Assembly: GCA_900768505.1 (NCBI GenBank)
Contig: CAAGED010000047.1
Span: forward strand, 1-64,000
Source of the DNA: Lentisphaeria bacterium
GTDB taxonomy: Bacteria > Verrucomicrobiota > Lentisphaeria > Victivallales > Victivallaceae
Length of the DNA stretch: 64,000 nucleotides
Direction: 5' to 3'
The position numbers and the translations under genes were made by a program. How positions within the stretch are numbered: the stretch's first letter is position 1; each line of letters begins with the position of its first letter. The notes under the pieces were generated by a model. The model did no database searches. It had not been told where the DNA came from and was given only the letters and a program-made list of their open reading frames with translations. Below are positions 1-8,041 of this stretch, in pieces.

Positions 1-188
1 AATTTCGAAGTTTATGACTTTTTCGGAATTTGAACGGGTGTTGAACCATTGTCCCCATTTTACGAACTTTTGGCTGTTTTTGAGGGTGGGAGAATTTTGA
101 CTTTTTGTTTTGTTAACCTACAGGATTTGAAAAATCTCAGAAGTCGATTTGTCTTTTTCAAAACCTACATTTAGAAAATATTTTTACA

Positions 189-866
189 TTATATGTTGCT
201 TGAAAAAAGAAAGGATCGTGCCCCCTCGCCTTGCGGGAGTTCAAACTCTGGCGTACAATGCCATTTTAAATTGCTCTTGCCAGCAGCGGATTTAACTTGT
301 TCAAAATCAACTTTCAACTGCTCAGGGGATTTGTAGAAAATATAACGTCCTCCCTCCTTGAGCAGATTTTTGTTTTCGCGATACAACGTTCTGGCATCAC
401 TTACTGCCCGGGCGGTAATTATATCAAAACGCTTTTGCCACTCAGTACGACAATTAAGTTCCCTGGTTCTGGCGGCAAAACATGTCAAATTACTTATTTT
501 TAATTCTTCTCGCACTGAATCGACAAACGCAATTTTCTTACCGATGGAATCCACTGCCGTTACTTGCAGCTCCGGTGCCGCTAAGGCCAGCAATAAGGAT
601 GGAAATCCGGCTCCGCAGCCAACATCCAAAATTGATGATTTCACAGTCAGAAGTTCCGGGAAAAATTTAAAAATTGACAACGAATCAGCTACATGCTTTA
701 CCCAAAACTCTCCCAGTGAATCAATTCTGGTAAGGTTGGTGTGAGCATTATATGCAACCAAACGCTCATAAATTATCTGAACCTTCGTAAATAATTCCCC
801 GGTCAGCGTTTCAGGTAAAAAACATTTTATAAATATTTGAGCCGATGCCACTGCTTGATCCGACAC
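189..866 (-). CDS. rsmG: 16S rRNA (guanine-527-N7)-methyltransferase RsmG
   Basis: Transfers a methyl group from S-adenosylmethionine to N7 of G527 in 16S rRNA. The protein shows the class I methyltransferase glycine loop GCGAGFPSLLLA, an acidic strand followed by the DSIGKKIAFVDSV segment typical of GidB/RsmG, and the ITARAVS motif. I place the start at a GTG preceded by AAGGA with a 9-nt spacer, giving 225 residues, close to the usual 205-240. A further GTG at 923 would add 19 Lys/Ser-rich residues and overlap ftsQ by 32 nt, so it is less likely. It follows ftsQ directly and is probably cotranscribed. The family call is secure; the start is not. Confidence 0.93.
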   Translation of the reverse strand: MSDQAVASAQIFIKCFLPETLTGELFTKVQIIYERLVAYNAHTNLTRIDSLGEFWVKHVADSLSIFKFFPELLTVKSSILDVGCGAGFPSLLLALAAPELQVTAVDSIGKKIAFVDSVREELKISNLTCFAARTRELNCRTEWQKRFDIITARAVSDARTLYRENKNLLKEGGRYIFYKSPEQLKVDFEQVKSAAGKSNLKWHCTPEFELPQGEGARSFLFSSNI

Positions 867-891
867 TTTGATGAATCCTTCGTTAGATTTT

Positions 892-1749
892 TTACTTGAT
901 AATAATTTGACCCTTGAATTCACAAAGCACCATACGACCTAAATTACCGCCGGCTTGAGCCAATGCGGTATAAAGTTTCTGGGTGTAAAATGGCAAATTG
1001 CTGGTCGGCATTCGGACTTTATAGATTCCGGAGTGATTCTCAAACAATAAATAAACATCCATTATATCTTCATTCTCGTAAACCACCATAGATTTTACGC
1101 TGATGCCGGGATATTGGAAATTAATTATCTTTAAAAATTTCAATGCCGGCGAAAAACTCCCCAATATGTTGCCACTGCGTAATTTATTTACTTCAATTCC
1201 CTCGGAAAAGATAAACGGCAGACTCATTTCACCAATTTTAAGACAATGACTGCTTGGAATAACCACTCCACTGGCATCCACCACCCATACCCCATTGTTT
1301 TCATTGACGTATGCAACCGGCTGACGGCCAAGAAGTTTAAAATGAATCACATCCGGCAGTTTCCTTGATACTTCGACCTTTTCCACTTCAAAGGCATTCT
1401 CAAGTATCTGTGTGCGTAAGTCTCCTAAATTAAACGAAAAAATATTGTCCGAACCCAAGTTGATTTCTAAAAAATCAGCCATAACCGCATTTTTATCATG
1501 CCACCAACTCATGGTCGGATCTTCAATTTCAATTTTTCGCACAATAAAAAAATCATTATTATTGAAAAACAACTTTTCCGCCGCTGTTACGCCATATACC
1601 AGAAGTGAAATTAATCCGGCAAATACTACACAAATTATCAGAAAACGGACAAAATGATTCTGAACCCGTCCTGAACTGCGCTGGGGCGAAATATTTTGAC
1701 CGGAATTATTTTCCAAACCGTTGTTTTTGTTTTTGCCAGATGACGCCAT
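892..1749 (-). CDS. ftsQ: FtsQ/DivIB-like cell division protein (POTRA)
   Basis: Predicted bitopic inner-membrane protein of the divisome. The 285 residues comprise a polar, Asn/Ser-rich cytoplasmic tail (1-33), one hydrophobic helix (about 34-56), a periplasmic POTRA-like segment beginning at FFIVRKIEIED, and a FtsQ beta domain containing the recognisable KVEVSRKLPDVIHF and QPVAYV stretches. In the family, FtsQ links early and late division proteins. The gene lies between dapA and rsmG rather than next to ftsA/ftsZ, at least as far as this window shows. FtsQ diverges quickly, so the assignment rests on architecture and short motifs. Confidence 0.82.
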   Translation of the reverse strand: MASSGKNKNNGLENNSGQNISPQRSSGRVQNHFVRFLIICVVFAGLISLLVYGVTAAEKLFFNNNDFFIVRKIEIEDPTMSWWHDKNAVMADFLEINLGSDNIFSFNLGDLRTQILENAFEVEKVEVSRKLPDVIHFKLLGRQPVAYVNENNGVWVVDASGVVIPSSHCLKIGEMSLPFIFSEGIEVNKLRSGNILGSFSPALKFLKIINFQYPGISVKSMVVYENEDIMDVYLLFENHSGIYKVRMPTSNLPFYTQKLYTALAQAGGNLGRMVLCEFKGQIIIK

Positions 1750-1774
1750 TGCCTAAAATTCCCAATACAAGTTG

Positions 1775-2650
1775 TTACTTGATAATTCCACATTTCCGCA
1801 AGGTTTGTTCCAACTTCTCACGATTGCCTGAATTCATCACGCACAAAGGCAATCGGTATACCTCTTCACAAAGTCCGGCCATGGCCATCGCCGCCTTTAT
1901 TGGAATCGGATTGGTTTCAATAAATTGATCGCGGAACAGCGGATAATATTTTTTATGCATTGCCATCGCCCCCTGCAGGTCTCCGGCCAGGAACTTCTCC
2001 ACCATTTTGCTCATTTCATACGGTATTATATTGGACGAAACACTGATAATTCCCTTGGCGCCTACCGACATCATCGGCAATGTCAGGGCATCGTCACCGC
2101 TAAGTACATTGATATCACATTTATCTAAAATTGCCGAAACCCGTTCTACACTTCCTGCCGCCTCTTTTATCGCTTGAATGTTTTTGTGCGCCGTTAAGCG
2201 TACGACAACATCAACCGGAATCGGTACACCTGCCCGGCCCGGAACATTGTAAAGCACCACCGGCAAATCAACGGCATCGGCAATGGTTGAAAAGTGACGG
2301 TAAAGCCCCTCGGCAGTCGGTTTGTTGTAATACGGTGTAACTTGCAGAGAAGCGTCGGCTCCTGCCTCTTTGGCGTGACGGGTCAACTCAATTGCTTCGG
2401 CAGTGGAATTCGAGCCAGTCCCGGCGATAATGGTGCAACGTTTTTGGGCGACCTCAATTACCATTTCAATGACCTTATGATGTTCTTCATAAGTCAGCGT
2501 CGGCGACTCACCGGTTGTTCCGACCGGAACAATTCCCGCTATATTGCCAGCAATCTGCATCTCCACCAATTCACGCAATTTACCGTAATCAACTGCTCCA
2601 TTCTGATTAAACGGAGTAACCAGCGCGGTATAAACACCCTTAAATTCCAT
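1775..2650 (-). CDS. dapA: 4-hydroxy-tetrahydrodipicolinate synthase
   Basis: Condenses pyruvate with L-aspartate-4-semialdehyde, the first committed step of diaminopimelate and lysine synthesis. A TIM-barrel aldolase with all key sites: GTTGESP (Thr45/Thr46), the proton-relay Tyr134 in LYNVPGRAG, and the Schiff-base Lys162 in IKEAAGS. The ATG at 2650 lies 6 nt after AAGGAG, giving 291 residues, the normal DapA length. Longer in-frame starts upstream have no such site. Its substrate is made by the asd product encoded about 1.1 kb upstream on the same strand, so the region supplies the peptidoglycan precursor. Confidence 0.96.
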   Translation of the reverse strand: MEFKGVYTALVTPFNQNGAVDYGKLRELVEMQIAGNIAGIVPVGTTGESPTLTYEEHHKVIEMVIEVAQKRCTIIAGTGSNSTAEAIELTRHAKEAGADASLQVTPYYNKPTAEGLYRHFSTIADAVDLPVVLYNVPGRAGVPIPVDVVVRLTAHKNIQAIKEAAGSVERVSAILDKCDINVLSGDDALTLPMMSVGAKGIISVSSNIIPYEMSKMVEKFLAGDLQGAMAMHKKYYPLFRDQFIETNPIPIKAAMAMAGLCEEVYRLPLCVMNSGNREKLEQTLRKCGIIK

Positions 2651-2810
2651 CATGATCTCCTTGCCCTTGTCAGTTGTTTCATGCAACTGGTTGCGGACTC
2701 ATATATATTGATTAGCTAAAAACAATTTTTACAAAATAACACCATAAAATTACGGTGCAACATTAAGATATATCTTTTTCGCCATTTATGCAACGCAGCA
2801 AGCCGCATTT

Positions 2811-3599
2811 TTACAAAATTTTGTGCAAATGTTCCCGCAGTGCTGCAATTCGGCAAAATGAGTAACGCGGATAAAAAGGCATTTCACCGCTTTCACGCAA
2901 TATTTTACCATATTTGTAGTTAAATGTGCCGCGACTGGATATAAATTGCCCCCAAAATCCGTAATGCCATTGAACGTTACGATTTTCTTCCCCCATATTC
3001 TGCCGCCACTCCTCAGGAAACAATGCCACCCACTTGGGAAACGAATTCAGCCAAGTTTCAGTGGAAAGATATTCCGCCCCGAATTTTTCTTCAACCTGAT
3101 CACATAAATTCAGCAGGCAATTGGGTAAATATTTTTTATCGGCAAAAATCGAATACGGACGAATGGCGTTTGCAATGTGAAATCCCACACTGCAATTTTC
3201 CTGGTTCATACTCAAATTGTAACGTAAACTGCCGCATTGATAACCATTCAACCCGCTTTTATCGTGAAAATCCTTTTCTACCCGCTCATCAATTGACCGG
3301 CGAAAAACTTCAAATGCCTGCCGCTCAAATTCGTCAGGAGTCTTACAATTTGAATACAACGCGGCGCTGGCTTTTTCCATAATACTCCAGGGTTCCACAT
3401 CCCAGAAAAATTCAGTAGGATTAAGCAACCCGCGGTTGGCTGAACATTTTCGATAAATATCCACCCGGTTGCGTAAGACGTTCTCAAATTTTTCATCCGG
3501 ATGCCGCTTCATGTACTTAAACAAAAAATTCAATTTCAATTTGACAATTTCGTATAAATACTCACGATGTTCATCCAATGTCGCCACTTTCAATTCCAT
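2811..3599 (-). CDS. Conserved-looking protein of unknown function
   Basis: I do not recognise this 262-residue protein. It is soluble, rich in aromatic residues and charged helices, with no signal peptide or membrane segment. Six cysteines are scattered without a metal-binding spacing. The C-terminal part (about 175-235) has many Trp/Tyr/Phe residues (WLNSFPKW, WHYGFWGQFISSRG). A strong GGAGG site 5 nt before the ATG supports translation. It sits between asd and dapA on the same strand and could be cotranscribed with them, but nothing in it suggests an amino-acid biosynthetic enzyme. Confidence 0.7.
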   Translation of the reverse strand: MELKVATLDEHREYLYEIVKLKLNFLFKYMKRHPDEKFENVLRNRVDIYRKCSANRGLLNPTEFFWDVEPWSIMEKASAALYSNCKTPDEFERQAFEVFRRSIDERVEKDFHDKSGLNGYQCGSLRYNLSMNQENCSVGFHIANAIRPYSIFADKKYLPNCLLNLCDQVEEKFGAEYLSTETWLNSFPKWVALFPEEWRQNMGEENRNVQWHYGFWGQFISSRGTFNYKYGKILRESGEMPFYPRYSFCRIAALREHLHKIL

Positions 3600-3741
3600 A
3601 ACCCCTCCTGCCAGCCGAATAATTTCCGGTTAAATTTGTAACGTATTGCATGAAAACGAAAACCGCATGCGCGCTTAATTTTATCTAAAAAAACTAATTG
3701 CCATGCGGTATTTTATATCAAATTACATCAAAAATATTGAT

Positions 3742-4746
3742 TTACAACAATTCGGCAATTTGTACAGCGTTAAGCGCCGCTCCTTTGAGCACTTGATCGC
3801 CGCTGACAAAAATATCCAAACCACGTTTGTCACTGCGGGAAATATCCTGACGAATACGTCCAACCAGAACATCATACTGTTCACTGGCATCCAACGGCAT
3901 TGGATAGGACTTATTGGATGGGTCATCAACCAATTTTACCCCGGGAGCGTTCTTCAGAATTGTCCGAGCCTCTTCCGGGGTGATCTCATTCTCAAACTCC
4001 AAATTCAAAGCCTCGGAATGCGCCCGCATCACCGGAACCCGTACACATGTGCAGGAAACCATGAAATCAGGATCATGCAACATTTTGCGGGATTCATTGA
4101 GCATTTTCAGCTCTTCCTTGGTATAACCGTTATCGTAAAATACATCAATATGCGGAATCAAATTAAACGCAATCTGGTGGGCAAATGCCTGAGGATTGAT
4201 CGCTTCGCCATTGAGAATCTGACGGCTTTGCAACTCCAATTCAGCCATACCCTTGGCACCGGCGCCACTGGTGGCCTGATATGTAGCGGCAACCAAACGT
4301 TTTACCTTGTTTGCACGATAGAGCGGAGTAACCGCCACCAGCATAATGATGGTGGTGCAGTTAGGGTTGGCAATCACGCCATGATGCCACTTAATATCTT
4401 CCGGGTTGACTTCCGGAACTACCAGCGGCACATCGTCATCCATCCGGAATGCACTGGAATTGTCAATCATTACGGCTCCGGAATCCACCACTGAACGACG
4501 GAAATCCTTGGAAATTGACGCTCCGGCGCTGAAGAGTGCAATATCAATGCCTTTGAATGATTTATCAGTCAAGGTTTCAACTACGACATCGCAACCTTTG
4601 TATTTCAATATTTTTCCGGCTGAACGCTCGGAAGCGAGTAAACGCAAATTTTTGACCGGGAAATTACGTTTTTCCAAGGTCTTAAGCATTTCAATACCGA
4701 CTGCACCGGTCGCACCGGCTACCGCCACGTTAAATTCTCTAGCCAT
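3742..4746 (-). CDS. asd: Aspartate-semialdehyde dehydrogenase
   Basis: Reduces L-aspartyl-4-phosphate to L-aspartate-4-semialdehyde with NADPH, at the branch point to lysine/DAP, threonine and methionine. Of 334 residues, the N-terminal GATGAVG nucleotide loop starts at residue 11, the catalytic Cys130 lies in ANPNCTT, the SGAGAKGMAELE segment follows, and the C-terminal half carries the usual substrate-binding region with RVPVMRAHSE. Length is normal. A GGAG lies 11 nt before the ATG. A 343-nt intergenic stretch separates it from the hydrogenase operon upstream, so it probably begins the asd-dapA-ftsQ-rsmG transcription run. Confidence 0.96.
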   Translation of the reverse strand: MAREFNVAVAGATGAVGIEMLKTLEKRNFPVKNLRLLASERSAGKILKYKGCDVVVETLTDKSFKGIDIALFSAGASISKDFRRSVVDSGAVMIDNSSAFRMDDDVPLVVPEVNPEDIKWHHGVIANPNCTTIIMLVAVTPLYRANKVKRLVAATYQATSGAGAKGMAELELQSRQILNGEAINPQAFAHQIAFNLIPHIDVFYDNGYTKEELKMLNESRKMLHDPDFMVSCTCVRVPVMRAHSEALNLEFENEITPEEARTILKNAPGVKLVDDPSNKSYPMPLDASEQYDVLVGRIRQDISRSDKRGLDIFVSGDQVLKGAALNAVQIAELL

Positions 4747-5089
4747 CGTTATTTACACTCCGTAAATGATACATGTCACATCCACGGTGAATGCGACCGT
4801 TATTTATAGTTGCGCTTCTCCATGCGAAACGCATAAAAAATCTTTTTTTAAGCTGATTGTTTACTTATCAGCATTCGTCATCATAAGAATATTTTAGTAA
4901 TATAATTACGATTTTGCGATTTACAAATTTTTTTTAACCCGACATTTTACATTTCCGCAAAATAATATAAAAGAGCACCATATATTACATATTTTTGCAT
5001 CTCAAAAACCGGCGTTCCGGATAGATTATCACGAACGGCGCCAATCGATATGATTCAACACCGCCTTTCCTGGCGATTATATTTGTTGA
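4747..5089. other. Intergenic stretch between asd and the hydrogenase operon
   Basis: This 343-nt A+T-rich stretch holds no credible ORF. Its right-hand part carries a terminator-like hairpin for the hydrogenase operon. The left-hand part should contain the asd promoter, but I could not choose one -35/-10 pair among several A+T-rich candidates. Confidence 0.6.
5004..5042 (-). terminator. Possible terminator of the hydrogenase operon
   Basis: On the minus strand a GGCGCCGTTC arm faces GAACGCC, with a nested CCGG-AACG-CCGG, followed immediately by TTTTT. It lies 47 nt after the stop of the last hydrogenase gene. The stem has a bulge and the T tract is only five long, so this is a moderate call. 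Confidence 0.45.
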
Positions 5090-6535
5090 TTACTCTTCCG
5101 CCAAATCCTTGACAGCCTTGGTAGCTAATTTGACATCTCCCAATACGCAGGGACCGCCAACGCAGCCTCCTTCGCAGGCCATTACTTCCAAAAAATTACC
5201 CGGCAATTTGCCTTGAGCGTAAAGTTTCAACAATTTCATGCTCTTGCGATCCAAACCGTTGATAAATTTGTGGTTGACTGAAATTTTTTTCATCGCATCG
5301 TTGTCTGAATCAGCAGCTACCTCATGCAAAATGGCATCCGTAACTCCGCAACTGGTGGCGAATCCACGGGCATACCATTTGGCCTCTCGCTTTAATTCGA
5401 TTCCGGGCAAACTTGCCACGTCAATACCCATCGCCGCAAAAATTGAACCCAACTCTTCAAAAGTGAGCACAAAATCAATATTAGGATCTTTCAACGCCTC
5501 TTTGCGCTTAGCTACGCAGGGGCCGATAAAAACCGTCACCATATCGGAATTAAGTTTTTTCACCGCCCGGCCGGAAAAACCCATCGGACTGGGAGTGTCT
5601 GAAACCATCGGCAATAATTCAGGAACGTGCCTGCGTACTGCTTCCACATATGCCGGACAACAGGAGGAGGTCATTAATTTACCGCCTTTACTCATCCGTT
5701 CAAAAAACTCTTTGCACTCGTGTTCCGTTGTCTCCTCCGCTCCGCATGCCACCTCTTCCATCATTGCGAAACCAGCCTTCTGCAGCGCTTCGGCAATTTG
5801 TTCAAGTTTGCCGGGAAACTGGCCGATAATTGACGGAGCGACCAAGGCGGCAACCTTTCTGCCTCGCTTGATACTTTTTAAAACATCAAGTATTTGCGAC
5901 CGTTCCATAATTGCGCCAAACGGACAATTAACCATACATTTTCCGCAGGAAATGCACTTGTCGAAATCGATCCGCTGCTTGCCGTCATTGCCTTTGTAAA
6001 TTGCATCCACCGGACATGCCTCCTGGCATGGAATCGGTACCCGCACAATGGCATGATACGGACACACCTGGGTGCAGCGTCCACAATCGATGCACTTGGC
6101 GTGATCGATTTTTGCCTGTCCCTTGGAAACTTTTATCGCCTGCTTGGGACAATTGAACATGCATGGCCGGGCGAAACAGCCGCGGCAGGCATTGGTGACC
6201 AGATATTGACTTTCCACGCAGCCATGACAGGCCACATCCACCACGCTAAGGACGTTTTCGTCCAGACTTTCACGTTTTTCAGCGTCAGAAACATAAGAAG
6301 CCAATGTTTTTGACTCATCAATTTCATCCTCGACGCCCAATCCCAGCAACGCCATCAACCGATATTTCAACACAGCGCGATCCTTGTATATGCAGCAACG
6401 CATCGCCTCGTCTTTCCGCGGGCGCATTTCAACCGGAATTGAATCAATATTTTTTGCCAGCGTACCCGCCAGATATTCCTGAACCAACCGAATCAGCAAC
6501 TGCCGCCGGATTCTGGTATAATTGCAATCATTCAT
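5090..6535 (-). CDS. Monomeric-type [FeFe] hydrogenase, catalytic subunit
   Basis: Expected to catalyse reversible proton reduction to H2 using a low-potential electron donor in the cytoplasm. The 481 residues contain an N-terminal helical region, a ferredoxin-like part with several Cys clusters (about 103-204, enough for three or more [4Fe-4S] clusters), then the H-cluster domain. L1 is TSSCCP (Cys292, Cys293), L2 is GPC340VAKRKE, and L3 is E450VMAC454EGGC458. The proton-transfer Cys next to the L1 ligand is present, so the enzyme looks catalytically competent. There is no NuoF-like NADH-binding partner here. It is the last gene of a five-gene operon, 17 nt after a small ferredoxin, with GGAG 7 nt before the ATG. 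Length and layout suggest group B or a simple group A enzyme. The maturases HydE/F/G are not in this window. Confidence 0.93.
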   Translation of the reverse strand: MNDCNYTRIRRQLLIRLVQEYLAGTLAKNIDSIPVEMRPRKDEAMRCCIYKDRAVLKYRLMALLGLGVEDEIDESKTLASYVSDAEKRESLDENVLSVVDVACHGCVESQYLVTNACRGCFARPCMFNCPKQAIKVSKGQAKIDHAKCIDCGRCTQVCPYHAIVRVPIPCQEACPVDAIYKGNDGKQRIDFDKCISCGKCMVNCPFGAIMERSQILDVLKSIKRGRKVAALVAPSIIGQFPGKLEQIAEALQKAGFAMMEEVACGAEETTEHECKEFFERMSKGGKLMTSSCCPAYVEAVRRHVPELLPMVSDTPSPMGFSGRAVKKLNSDMVTVFIGPCVAKRKEALKDPNIDFVLTFEELGSIFAAMGIDVASLPGIELKREAKWYARGFATSCGVTDAILHEVAADSDNDAMKKISVNHKFINGLDRKSMKLLKLYAQGKLPGNFLEVMACEGGCVGGPCVLGDVKLATKAVKDLAEE

Positions 6536-6552
6536 ATTATTTCTCCATCAAA

Positions 6553-6822
6553 TTATACTTCCACATCCAGAAGTTCACGGATGCGATTGACAATCTTATC
6601 CACTGACGCATTACTCATGATTTCGCTGCCGTTAAGCCGGACAAAAGGTGCGGAATTCAATCCCTTGCTCATGTGACAAAACTCCAGGCAGTTACAACCC
6701 AACACCTCCACCTTGCCGGTCAGATCTTCCGGCAAATATCGTTCCAAATACTGCAATTCGGACGCTCCCAGGAGAAAGCAAGTTGTTCCAACACAAATCT
6801 CAACTTTAATTTTTTGTTCCAT
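6553..6822 (-). CDS. Thioredoxin-like [2Fe-2S] ferredoxin
   Basis: An 89-residue protein of the NuoE C-terminal/thioredoxin-like ferredoxin type. It carries Cys-x4-Cys in ICVGTTC near the N-terminus and a second pair in the LGCNCLEFC segment; the conserved four-Cys pattern binds one [2Fe-2S] cluster in this family. One extra Cys lies in the second motif. It follows the phosphatase gene by 10 nt and precedes the catalytic hydrogenase gene by 17 nt, with GGAG before the ATG. It probably carries electrons to or from the hydrogenase proteins. It lacks the helical N-terminal half of a full NuoE. Confidence 0.85.
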   Translation of the reverse strand: MEQKIKVEICVGTTCFLLGASELQYLERYLPEDLTGKVEVLGCNCLEFCHMSKGLNSAPFVRLNGSEIMSNASVDKIVNRIRELLDVEV

Positions 6823-6832
6823 GGCAACTCCA

Positions 6833-8041
6833 TTAAAAATATCGTATTATAACTTTTTTACGGTATTTGTCTTCCAAAACCGTCTTAATGCGTTTCACAA
6901 TATTGCGGCGAATCTCCAAATCCACCGGCAAACTGGGATCCTGATGCGCTTCATTCACCTTGGTGCCAACAATAAATTCAATTACATCGCTCTCAATGAG
7001 CATATTTATCATGGAATCCACCGCCGCAGAGCGCTCCACGCTCTCACCTTCTAAAATTCGTGCCACCACCGTAAGAGTCAAAATCCCCTCGGTAACTAAA
7101 TCCACTCCAGCCATTTTTGACACAGGCGGCAGGCCACTACTCATCGATTTTAAATCAATGGTAATTTTGCGCTTCAGCTCCCGGCTGACAATATTGGCGG
7201 TGGTTCCGCCGCTAATGATGGTTTTACCATCGAAACCTACCACCATTTCGGCAAAATCATGATCGTTTTCCGCCCGGAACGGAGGCCCGGTCAGCAGACG
7301 AAGACGCCGGGGTTTGCGAAAGTAGACCACGGCGCAGCTCATATCATCAAAACATTGGAATCCGGGATTTTTTGTACAGGCTTGGGCCACAATCGCCCGG
7401 GATAAATCCCTGGCCGACATCGCAGGATCGCGAGCCAGCAGCTGCTGAATAAATTCCAGGCACCCCTCCCGCCGCCAGCCGAATTTATTGACTGCATGCC
7501 CCAACCCCGCCTGAGTTATGCCGTCGGAACAAAAAATAATCCGATCCCCCTGCACTGCCCGGAATTCTGACACGGATAATTTTCGATCCGGCCATTTTTC
7601 GGAAAAAATCACCTGCTTATCCCAATGTAAATCACAATTGTTACGCAAATGTATGTATGGCGGATTATCCATCTCCACCATCCGCACCCGGCCACCGGGC
7701 AAAATATCCAGTACGGTAAATGTGGCATAACTTATTTTGCGATATTCACACACCGGCAATGTATCCATAATTGTCTCAGCCGACTTGAGAATATCCATGT
7801 TGCTCTTGACAAATTCCAATGCCATGGTTGTGGTCATATTGGCCAGCAGCGAGGCTTTTATCCCGCTGCCCAGGCCATCGGACAATACCGCAATATAACG
7901 CTCCTCGGAATCGATATGCTCCACTTTGAAATCATCTCCGCAGGCGGCCTGCCCGCTCTTGGTTTTCTGAAAGCATTCGATTTCAATAAAAGTGTCGTTG
8001 CTGGGCAATTCCGGCAATTCCTGCAAATCAGAAATACTCAT
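6833..8041 (-). CDS. SpoIIE-type PP2C serine/threonine phosphatase, hydrogenase-linked
   Basis: Predicted metal-dependent protein phosphatase acting on a phosphoserine or phosphothreonine partner. Residues about 28-242 form a PP2C/SpoIIE core with metal-binding Asp residues in LSDGLGSG (Asp55), CSDGIT (Asp173) and FDDMS (232-233). Residues about 250-402 form a C-terminal domain I cannot name, containing a GGTTANI segment. No receiver, PAS or membrane part is present. Its ATG overlaps the TGA of the sensory hydrogenase gene (ATGA), with AAGGA upstream, implying translational coupling. By known precedents for group C hydrogenases encoded beside PP2C phosphatases, it is likely the output module of the H2 sensor. 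No anti-sigma or anti-anti-sigma target is encoded nearby. Confidence 0.88.
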   Translation of the reverse strand: MSISDLQELPELPSNDTFIEIECFQKTKSGQAACGDDFKVEHIDSEERYIAVLSDGLGSGIKASLLANMTTTMALEFVKSNMDILKSAETIMDTLPVCEYRKISYATFTVLDILPGGRVRMVEMDNPPYIHLRNNCDLHWDKQVIFSEKWPDRKLSVSEFRAVQGDRIIFCSDGITQAGLGHAVNKFGWRREGCLEFIQQLLARDPAMSARDLSRAIVAQACTKNPGFQCFDDMSCAVVYFRKPRRLRLLTGPPFRAENDHDFAEMVVGFDGKTIISGGTTANIVSRELKRKITIDLKSMSSGLPPVSKMAGVDLVTEGILTLTVVARILEGESVERSAAVDSMINMLIESDVIEFIVGTKVNEAHQDPSLPVDLEIRRNIVKRIKTVLEDKYRKKVIIRYF

